Source of the DNA: Myxococcota bacterium
Lineage (GTDB): Bacteria; Myxococcota_A; UBA9042; DTJE01
Assembly (NCBI GenBank): GCA_017994695.1
Contig: JAGOKF010000008.1
Location: 1-64,000 of the forward strand
Reading direction: 5' to 3'
DNA: 64,000 nucleotides
The notes beneath the pieces are model-generated. The model searched no databases and was not told the origin of the DNA. It worked only from the letters and a program-made list of their open reading frames with translations. The translations under genes and the position numbers were made by a program. Positions 58,132 through 64,000 of this stretch are shown here, one piece after another; the stretch's first letter is position 1, and every line of letters begins with the position of its first letter.

Positions 58132-59226
58132 TCAGTAGGTGGCAAAGACGTCGAAGTAGACGTTCGTGTAGTTGTTCCCCTCGCTGCTGAAATCGAAGAA
58201 GGGGAAGCGGAACCGCTTGTTGTCGGCGGTCTTCGCCGGCTGCTGGGAGGTCAGGCCCAGGGAGAACCCGAAGTGCTCCCAGGGCTGGTAGGTGAGATCC
58301 AGGGTCCCGTAGGTCCGGTCCCGCTGGCCCCGCCCGGCCTTCGCGTACTGGGAGGACTGGGCGTCCTTCGGCACGCTCAGGTAGGTCCAGGAGTTCTGGA
58401 TGGCCAGTTGCAGCGTGATGGACCACTGGTCGTTGATGATGAACGACCCCGTCAGGGCGTTGAACACCGAAAACGAGATGTTGTTGTCGTCCCCGTTGAT
58501 CACCTCGCCTCCGCCCACGTCCTCGGCTCCCCTGAAGCGGGCCAGGGCCACCGTGCCCGAAATGGTGGGCTGGGCGGTGCGGTTCCAGTTCTTGTTGAAG
58601 CGGAACTGGTAGTCCAGGAAGACGTGATCCCCGAACATCCGGTTCAGATTGAAGCCCGCGGCGGTCGAGAGGTAGAGGTTGCGGTACCGGCTCTCGTAGG
58701 AGGTGGGGGCGCCCAGGCGGATGAAGGGCGAGAAGTTCACCTTGATCCCCGGGATCGTCGCCACGTTGTTGTACTTCAGGGTCAGCAGCAGGTCGCTGGG
58801 CATCACCTGGCGCTTGTAGGTCGTCGAGGTCTGGTAGGAGGTCGTCAGTTCCCCCTGGAGCGTGAAGCGCAGTTCCGCGAACAGTTTGGGGGTGAAGTAG
58901 TACCGGGGCCGCAGGTCCAGGGACCAGCCGTAGTAGGGGTTCCGGGCGTACTTGTCCGCGACGAAGGTCCCGATGCCCAGGGACTGCTCGAAGGTGGCGT
59001 TGATCCCGAAGGGGCTCTTCCGCTTGCCGGAGGTGGCGGATCCTGTCAGGATCGCCACCGAGTCCGGCACCGCCGCCTCGCCCTTCGCCTCGCCCTGGGC
59101 CGGGGTCGGCGCCTGTTCCTGGCTCGCCACCGCCGGGGCCTCCTCCGCAACCGCCTGCGGGGCCGCCAGGCCCGCCACCGCTATCGCCAGCACGCAAGCA
59201 ACCACAAGACGGAACAATGTCTTCAT
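58132..59226 (-). CDS. Outer-membrane beta-barrel protein, unknown function
   Basis: The 364-residue protein has a cleavable signal (LVVACVLAIAVAGLAAPQAVA, cut near residue 27), a Glu/Ala/Pro-rich stretch up to about 60, and then many amphipathic beta strands with aromatic ends (DLRPRYYFTPKLFAELRF, VFLDYQFRFNKNW, WSITLQLAIQNSW), ending in FDVFATY. The strand count suggests a 12-strand or larger barrel. No family is recognised and no substrate can be named. ATG 59226 has a GGAGAGGGAGGAG site very close before it. The strong promoter suggests high expression. The 164-bp gap to the convergent rocD stop shows nothing else I can identify. Confidence 0.8.
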   Translation of the reverse strand: MKTLFRLVVACVLAIAVAGLAAPQAVAEEAPAVASQEQAPTPAQGEAKGEAAVPDSVAILTGSATSGKRKSPFGINATFEQSLGIGTFVADKYARNPYYGWSLDLRPRYYFTPKLFAELRFTLQGELTTSYQTSTTYKRQVMPSDLLLTLKYNNVATIPGIKVNFSPFIRLGAPTSYESRYRNLYLSTAAGFNLNRMFGDHVFLDYQFRFNKNWNRTAQPTISGTVALARFRGAEDVGGGEVINGDDNNISFSVFNALTGSFIINDQWSITLQLAIQNSWTYLSVPKDAQSSQYAKAGRGQRDRTYGTLDLTYQPWEHFGFSLGLTSQQPAKTADNKRFRFPFFDFSSEGNNYTNVYFDVFATY

Positions 59227-59265
59227 CTCCTCCCTCTCCGCTGGGAAGGGACCCGCAATCGGCGC

Positions 59266-59294
59266 ATCATAGTCCCGGCGCCGGACGGGTGCAA
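59266..59294 (-). promoter_or_regulatory. Strong promoter of the outer-membrane protein gene
   Basis: TTGCAC (59294-59289), exactly 17 bp, TATGAT (59271-59266) on the minus strand. This is the closest match to consensus in the window, consistent with an abundant porin-like protein. Confidence 0.72.
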
Positions 59295-59314
59295 CCGGAA
59301 AAAAGTCGCCGGAC

Positions 59315-60823
59315 TCAGTAGGCGATCCCGAAGATCGCCTCGACGTCGGTGGGGCGTCCGCTGTAGATGCAGGGGGCCGTCCCGCCGGGCTGGTCGAAGG
59401 GGATCGTCCGCACCGTGGCCTTCGTCTCGGCCTTGATGGCCGCCTCGGCCTCGGGGTCCGGGAGGAAGCGGCACCGGGCGAAGCCCTTGCCGGAACGGAA
59501 GAACTCCTTCAGTTCTTCGTAGGAGGAGACGGGCTGGATGTTGGCATCCCGGAAGGACCGGGCCCGGTCGAACAGCCCCCTCTGGAACCCCTCCAGGCGG
59601 GTGTCGAGCCACGACCGGGACAGTCCCGAGAGCGGCACGACCTCCTTGCTCATGTCCAGGCGGGACTTCACGACGACCTGGCCGGCCTCGCAGTCCCGAG
59701 GCCCCACCTCGATCCGGAAGGGGACGCCCCGCTGCTCCCAGAAGTAGTGCTTCTCCCCCGGGCGCATCGTGTCCCGCCGGTCCACCGCCAGCACCTGGTT
59801 CGTCGCGGGGTGGTAGAACACCTGCGGCACCTGTCCGGCTCCGAACCGCCGCCGGGAGGCCTGCACCTCGTCCTCCCCCACCAGGCCGGCCAGGGCCCGG
59901 TCGATGAACGCCAGCACCCGATCCCGCTCCTCGTCGGTCCGTGAGATGGGGATGAACACCGCCAGCGTGGGCGCCACCCGGGGGGGGATCACCAGGCCCT
60001 CGTCGTCGCTGTGGGCCATGATCATGCCGCCGATCAGCCGGGTGCTGACGCCCCAGGAGGTGGTCCAGACGTGCTGGAGCGACTGGTCCCGCCCCTCGAA
60101 GCGGATGTCGAAGGCCCTGCTGAAGTTCTGGCCGAGGTTGTGGCTGGTTCCCATCTGGAGGGCCTTGCCGTCCTGCATCATGCCCTCGATGCAGTAGGTC
60201 CGGACCGCCCCGGCGAACTTCTCGCTGTCGGTCTTCTGTCCCACCAGCACCGGGACCGCCAGGACCTCCTCGGCGAACTCCCGGTACACCTCCAGCATCC
60301 GCAGGGTCTCCTCCTGGGCCTCCTCGGCGGTCTCGTGGGCGGTGTGCCCCTCCTGCCACAGGAACTCCATGGTCCGCAGGAACAGCCGCGTGCGCCGCTC
60401 CCAACGCACCACGTTGGCCCACTGGTTGATCAGCACCGGCAAATCCCGCCAGGAATGGATCCACTGGGAGTACATGTGGCCGATGATGGTCTCGGAGGTG
60501 GGGCGGATCACCAGGGGCTCCTCCAGCCGTTCCCCGCCGCCGTGGGTCACCACCGCGCATTCGGGCGCGAAGCCCTCCACGTGCTCGGCCTCCTTCCGCA
60601 GGAAGGACTCGGGGATGAAGAGGGGGAAATAGGCGTTCACGTGCCCCAGGGCCTTGAACCGGCGGTCGAGTTCCCGCTGGAAGGCCTCCCAGAGGGCGTA
60701 CCCCAGGGGCCGGATCACCATGCAGCCCCGGACCGGCGCGTAGTCGGCCAGTTCCGCGGCGGCGATGACGTCCAGGTACCACTGCGAGTAGTCCTGGGAA
60801 CGGGCAACGATGTTCTTCGCCAT
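59315..60823 (-). CDS. proS: Prolyl-tRNA synthetase, archaeal/eukaryotic type
   Basis: ProS charges tRNA-Pro in the cytoplasm. The 502-residue protein is the shorter class of ProRS without the bacterial editing insertion. It has the class II motif 1 region near 40-70, motif 2 (TRLFLRTMEFLWQEGHTAH), the EGRDQSLQHVWTTSWGVSTR region, the anticodon-binding domain (about 285-400), and a C-terminal extension ending in GIAY, all typical of the archaeal-eukaryotic type. ATG 60823 has GGAGGAAG upstream. It lies 38 bp behind ahcY and probably shares its promoter. Confidence 0.93.
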   Translation of the reverse strand: MAKNIVARSQDYSQWYLDVIAAAELADYAPVRGCMVIRPLGYALWEAFQRELDRRFKALGHVNAYFPLFIPESFLRKEAEHVEGFAPECAVVTHGGGERLEEPLVIRPTSETIIGHMYSQWIHSWRDLPVLINQWANVVRWERRTRLFLRTMEFLWQEGHTAHETAEEAQEETLRMLEVYREFAEEVLAVPVLVGQKTDSEKFAGAVRTYCIEGMMQDGKALQMGTSHNLGQNFSRAFDIRFEGRDQSLQHVWTTSWGVSTRLIGGMIMAHSDDEGLVIPPRVAPTLAVFIPISRTDEERDRVLAFIDRALAGLVGEDEVQASRRRFGAGQVPQVFYHPATNQVLAVDRRDTMRPGEKHYFWEQRGVPFRIEVGPRDCEAGQVVVKSRLDMSKEVVPLSGLSRSWLDTRLEGFQRGLFDRARSFRDANIQPVSSYEELKEFFRSGKGFARCRFLPDPEAEAAIKAETKATVRTIPFDQPGGTAPCIYSGRPTDVEAIFGIAY

Positions 60824-60861
60824 GGCTTCCTCCAAGATGAGGGGCGACGGGGCCTTCCGGG

Positions 60862-62130
60862 TCAGGTGCCCTCGCCGTAACTGTCCCGGTAGCGGATCTG
60901 ATCCTCGGTCAGGACGTCGATGGAAATGCCCAGCGTCTGGAGTTTCAGCGCCGCGATCTCCTGGTCCTGGGCGGGGGGGATGTCGTGGACGCGGAGTTCC
61001 AGGTTGCGGCCCTCCCGGGCCAGGCGCAGCATCGACAGGAACTGGTTCGCGAAGGACATGTCCATCACCTCCGAGGGGTGTCCCTCGGCGCCGGCCAGGT
61101 TCACCAGCCGCCCCTGGGCCAGCACGTAGAGGCGCCGGCCGTCGGGGGTGACATACTCGTCGTTGTTGGGGCGCACCTCGCGCCTCGACACCTTGTAGGC
61201 CTCGAGATGGGCGAGGTTCACCTCGCAGTCGTAGTGGCCCGTGTTGCAGACGATCGCCCCGTCCTTCATCGACCGGAAATGGCGGTCCACGATCACGTCC
61301 TTCATCCCCGTGGCGGTGATGAAGATGTCGCCCACCTTCGCCGCGTCGTCCATCCGGGCCACCTCGAACCCGTCCAGGTTCGCCTTCAGGGCGGCGATGG
61401 GGTCCACCTCGGTGACCAGCACCCGGGCCCCCATGCCCCGGGCCCGCATCGCGCAACCCTTCCCGCAGTGGCCGTACCCGGCGACCACGAACACCTTGCC
61501 CGCCAGCAGCACGTTGGTGGATCGCAGGATGCCGTCGATGGACGACTGGCCGGTGCCGTACACGTTGTCGAAGTCCCACTTGGTCTCGGCGTCGTTGACC
61601 GCGATGACCGGGTACCGGAGGGCGCCGGCCGCCGCCATGGACCGCAGGCGGTGCACCCCCGTGGTGGTCTCCTCGGTGCCGCCCAGGATCGAGGGGCAGC
61701 GGTCCGGGAACTCGCTGTGGAAGGTGTGGATCAGGTCCGCCCCGTCGTCGAGCGTCAGGTCGGGGTTCATCGCGATGGTCTGGCGGATCGCCCAGTAGAA
61801 CTCCTCCTTGCTGAGGCCCCGCCAGGCGAAGATCGGGACCCCTTCGTCGGCCAGCGCGGCGGCGATGTCGTCCTGGGTCGAGAGGGGATTGCAGCCCGAC
61901 CAGGCCACCTCGGCGCCGGCGGCGATCAGCGTCCGGATCAGCACCGCCGTCTCCTTGGTGACGTGCAGGCACCCGGCGATGCGGTGGCCTTTCAGGGGCT
62001 TCTCGACGGAGTAGCGCTTCCTCAGCGCCATCAGGACCGGCATCCGGGTCTCGGCCCATTCGATCTTCAGGCGCCCCTCCGGCGCCAGGGAGATATCGCG
62101 CACCTTGTGCTGCTTGCTTTCGGACTGCAC
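60862..62130 (-). CDS. ahcY: S-adenosyl-L-homocysteine hydrolase
   Basis: AhcY cleaves SAH to adenosine and homocysteine, recycling the methyl cycle. From GTG 62130 the 422-residue protein has the NAD-binding GYGHCGKG motif (near residue 208), the early NPLSTQDDIAAAL, TEETTTGVHRL, NDAETKWDFDN and the late PSEVMDMSFANQFL helices. It is shorter than E. coli-type or human AhcY (about 430-470), lacking a small insertion, as in archaea and Thermotoga. The GTG has AGGAGG six bases upstream; the longer in-frame start lacks this. It starts the ahcY-proS pair. Confidence 0.95.
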   Translation of the reverse strand: MQSESKQHKVRDISLAPEGRLKIEWAETRMPVLMALRKRYSVEKPLKGHRIAGCLHVTKETAVLIRTLIAAGAEVAWSGCNPLSTQDDIAAALADEGVPIFAWRGLSKEEFYWAIRQTIAMNPDLTLDDGADLIHTFHSEFPDRCPSILGGTEETTTGVHRLRSMAAAGALRYPVIAVNDAETKWDFDNVYGTGQSSIDGILRSTNVLLAGKVFVVAGYGHCGKGCAMRARGMGARVLVTEVDPIAALKANLDGFEVARMDDAAKVGDIFITATGMKDVIVDRHFRSMKDGAIVCNTGHYDCEVNLAHLEAYKVSRREVRPNNDEYVTPDGRRLYVLAQGRLVNLAGAEGHPSEVMDMSFANQFLSMLRLAREGRNLELRVHDIPPAQDQEIAALKLQTLGISIDVLTEDQIRYRDSYGEGT

Positions 62131-62188
62131 GGGAATCCTCCTCGGTTCCTGGGGTCCGGGACGTGCGTGCCCGGCGGAAACGGGCCGA

Positions 62189-62217
62189 ATGCTAGAGGAC
62201 GTCCGCTTCCAAGTCAA
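62189..62217 (-). promoter_or_regulatory. Promoter of ahcY-proS
   Basis: TTGACT (62217-62212), exactly 17 bp, TAGCAT (62194-62189) on the minus strand, 58 bp before the GTG. Confidence 0.7.
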
Positions 62218-62257
62218 ACCGGGGGCCGGCTTGTCCTGCCGCGGGGACGCGGGGTTC

Positions 62258-62286
62258 TTGTCACGGGGACTCCCGGAGGCTATCGT
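62258..62286 (+). promoter_or_regulatory. Promoter of the nuclease-fold lipoprotein gene
   Basis: TTGTCA (62258-62263), 17 bp, then TATCGT (62281-62286), 44 bp before the ATG. It is divergent from the ahcY promoter. Confidence 0.65.
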
Positions 62287-62330
62287 ACGCCCTTTCCGGG
62301 CCGGCGCCCGGGCGAACGGAAAGGGACGGC

Positions 62331-63632
62331 ATGAGACACCAGGCTTCCTGGACGCGGGGCTTGCTGCTGGCGGTGTTCGTGGCCTGCGGGGACGGCCCCA
62401 CCATCTGGAATCCCGGGAACCGGGAACTGCCCGGAGGCCCGGATGCGGCCCTGGATTTCCCCGGCGATTCGCAGGAACCCGATTCCGTGCGGGACGCCTC
62501 CGGGGAGGCGGTGGTGCAGGACGCTCCGGGTCCGGAGACCGTTCCGGGGGAGGCCGGGGGCGGCGAAGGCGATTCGCAGGCGCCGGACGGCGACGCGGAA
62601 GGTCCCGGGGACGATCCCGCGAAAGACGCGGCCGACGGTTTCGCGGAAGGGGATGATCCGGATGGAAGCCCGGAAACCGGTGGCCCCGATCCGGGCGCGT
62701 CGGACTCCGGGGGGGGAGAGGATATCCAGGGACCATCCGATCCGGGTCTCCCGGATCCGGGAGTGGCGGACCCGGCCGGCCGGGACGATGGACCGACCCC
62801 GGCGGGACTTCGCATCCGCCTGGTCGCGGCGAACCTGACCAGCGGCAGCGACCAGTCCTGGAACCCGGGTCACGGGATCCGGATCCTCCAGGGTCTCCGG
62901 GGGGACGTCGTGATGGTCCAGGAGTTCAACTACGGCTCGAACACGACCCAGGACTACCGGCGGTTCACGGACCAGGCCTGCGGTACCGGGTGCTCCTGGT
63001 CCGTGGGTCGGGGGCAGATCCCCAACGGGATCGTCAGCCGCTGGCCCGTGGTCGAGTCCGGGGCCTGGGACGACCCGAACATCGACAACCGGGACCTGGA
63101 CTGGGCACGGATCGACCTGCCGGGGCCGAAGGACCTGGTGGTCGTCAGCGTCCACCTGCACACGAGCCCTTCCAGCGACCAGGTGAAGGCCGCCCAGGTG
63201 GTCGCCCAGAAGGTCGTCGAGTACCGGCGCGCCCATCCCGGCTGCTGCTGGTACGTGGTGGGCGGGGACTTCAACGGGACCGCGGCGGTGTCTTCGTCGG
63301 GCTTCGGCGCCTGGCAGGGGGAGGAGATCTTCCACGTCCGGCCGCCCCACCCGGTGGGCGAGGACGGGTCGATCCAAACCAACCGCAACCGGAGCAGCCA
63401 GTACGATTTCGTGCTGCTGGACACGGACCTGGTCCGGTACCAGGTCCCGGCCTGCTTCGAACCGGTGCAGGGTGACGGACCGGATCGCTGCTACCCGCCG
63501 GGCCTCGTCTTCGATACCCGGGACTTCTCCCAGGCGACCCTGGAGGCCTATTTCCCGCCGACGTTGACCTCCGACTCCAATGCCTCGAACATGCAGCACA
63601 TGGCGGTGGTGAAGGACGTGGTGATCCAGTGA
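62331..63632 (+). CDS. Endonuclease/exonuclease/phosphatase-fold lipoprotein
   Basis: The 433-residue protein has a lipobox FVACG (Cys near 19), a D/E/G/P-rich stalk of about 135 residues, and then an EEP (DNase I-like) domain (about 155-430). Catalytic features are the Asn in RLVAANLTS, the Glu in VMVQEFNYG, the first His in VSVHLHTS, the Asp-Asn pair in VGGDFNGT, the Asp in QYDFVLLD and the final His in NMQHMAVV. So it looks like a surface phosphodiesterase or nuclease. ATG 62331 has GGAAAGGGA upstream. The stop overlaps a possible GTG start of folK. Confidence 0.85.
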   Translation: MRHQASWTRGLLLAVFVACGDGPTIWNPGNRELPGGPDAALDFPGDSQEPDSVRDASGEAVVQDAPGPETVPGEAGGGEGDSQAPDGDAEGPGDDPAKDAADGFAEGDDPDGSPETGGPDPGASDSGGGEDIQGPSDPGLPDPGVADPAGRDDGPTPAGLRIRLVAANLTSGSDQSWNPGHGIRILQGLRGDVVMVQEFNYGSNTTQDYRRFTDQACGTGCSWSVGRGQIPNGIVSRWPVVESGAWDDPNIDNRDLDWARIDLPGPKDLVVVSVHLHTSPSSDQVKAAQVVAQKVVEYRRAHPGCCWYVVGGDFNGTAAVSSSGFGAWQGEEIFHVRPPHPVGEDGSIQTNRNRSSQYDFVLLDTDLVRYQVPACFEPVQGDGPDRCYPPGLVFDTRDFSQATLEAYFPPTLTSDSNASNMQHMAVVKDVVIQ

Positions 63633-63664
63633 CCGCAACGGCCGGGCAGTCGGAGACGGCAGAC

Positions 63665-64000
63665 ATGCCGGACGGGAGGTTCGGCTGCGATGACCGTCCG
63701 GTGCTGCTGGCCCTGGGGTCGAACCTGGGACCCCGCCTGGGGAACCTGCGGCGCGGACTGGCGGCCCTGCTGGCCGACGGCCGGGTCGTCCTGGAGAAGG
63801 CCTCGTCCCTCTATGCCAGCGACCCGGTGGAGGCCGAGGGCGGGGAGTTCCTGAACGCGGTGGTGCGCCTCCGGACGTCCCTGGCACCCCTGGAGGTCCT
63901 GTCCAGGACGCGCTTCATCGAGGCCCTGGCGGGACGCAGGGGAACCGGGCACGACGCCCGACCCCTGGACCTGGACATCCTCTACCACGGGGACGTCCGC
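63665..64000 (+). CDS. folK: Dihydropterin pyrophosphokinase (3' end outside window)
   Basis: FolK transfers pyrophosphate to 6-hydroxymethyl-dihydropterin in folate synthesis. The visible 112 residues hold the N-terminal VLLALGSNLGPRLGNL and the pterin/ATP-binding segment RRGTGHDARPLDLDIL, both diagnostic. The start is ATG 63665 with GGAGACGG upstream; an in-frame GTG at 63629 that overlaps the previous stop is the alternative. The frame runs off the right edge. Confidence 0.92.
   Translation, partial: MPDGRFGCDDRPVLLALGSNLGPRLGNLRRGLAALLADGRVVLEKASSLYASDPVEAEGGEFLNAVVRLRTSLAPLEVLSRTRFIEALAGRRGTGHDARPLDLDILYHGDVR

Noticed and set aside
59299-59315. Terminator for proS at AGTC/GACT with a nearby T-run
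   Set aside because: The stem is only 4 bp, overlaps the stop codon and sits just before another promoter, so it is too weak to call.

Overview
The window is very GC-rich, densely coded DNA from a Gram-negative bacterium. It has beta-barrel outer-membrane proteins, many lipoproteins with acidic D/E/P/G-rich stalks, MopE-type metal-binding repeats, a PEGA-type Ser/Thr kinase, FHA and PilZ proteins and a multi-PAS hybrid histidine kinase. That mix resembles Myxococcota or a related deltaproteobacterial lineage; this placement is inference, because no rRNA or other decisive marker is present. I see no tRNA, rRNA, CRISPR array, insertion sequence or prophage. Codon use looks uniform throughout.

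Layout. 1-2.7 kb: FHA protein, PdxB-like dehydrogenase, small Cys-rich protein, PilZ-like protein. 2.7-7.7 kb: a minus-strand run of KtrB, KtrA, flavodiiron protein and an aminotransferase, divergent from a hybrid histidine kinase (7.9-11.2 kb). 11.3-15.5 kb: HemW, LepA and a Cys-rich lipoprotein. 15.7-16.8 kb: flavin-reductase-like protein and DUF962 membrane protein. 16.8-21.6 kb: thioesterase, glycoside hydrolase family 2 lipoprotein and a second lipoprotein as one operon. 21.8-24.1 kb: cytochrome bd oxidase CydAB, followed by a Cys-rich gene remnant. 24.4-28.8 kb: an ethanolamine locus, eutB-eutC-(eutL::eutT)-hydrolase. 28.9-33.4 kb: diguanylate cyclase, ThiD, membrane protein. 33.6-41.6 kb: a lipoprotein esterase with apparently permuted order, a methyltransferase, a LolA-like protein and a DUF2194/TPR-barrel pair. 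41.8-45.9 kb: Ser/Thr kinase, RNA 2',3'-cyclic phosphodiesterase, IlvE, RsmI. 45.9-52.5 kb: DUF4349 lipoprotein, IPT/TIG lipoprotein and MopE/Gly-rich lipoprotein. 52.5-56.5 kb: J-domain/TPR protein, LysM lipoprotein, TMTC-like membrane protein and another membrane protein. 56.8-64 kb: ornithine aminotransferase, outer-membrane protein, ProS, AhcY, nuclease-fold lipoprotein, FolK (cut by the window end).

Main points of interest. (1) One open frame joins a complete EutL microcompartment shell protein to the catalytic part of the EutT cobalamin adenosyltransferase, directly behind eutB and eutC. This would tether the enzyme that makes the lyase cofactor to a shell-type trimer, yet no other shell gene is present. 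eutB itself has an ideal promoter placed so that its mRNA should begin at the ATG. (2) The 775-residue esterase at 33.6 kb carries its nucleophile half first and its usual N-terminal half last, as in a circular permutation. (3) Vegetative promoters are unusually easy to read: at least nine starts show a TTGnCn-like box, exactly 17 bp, then TAnnnT.
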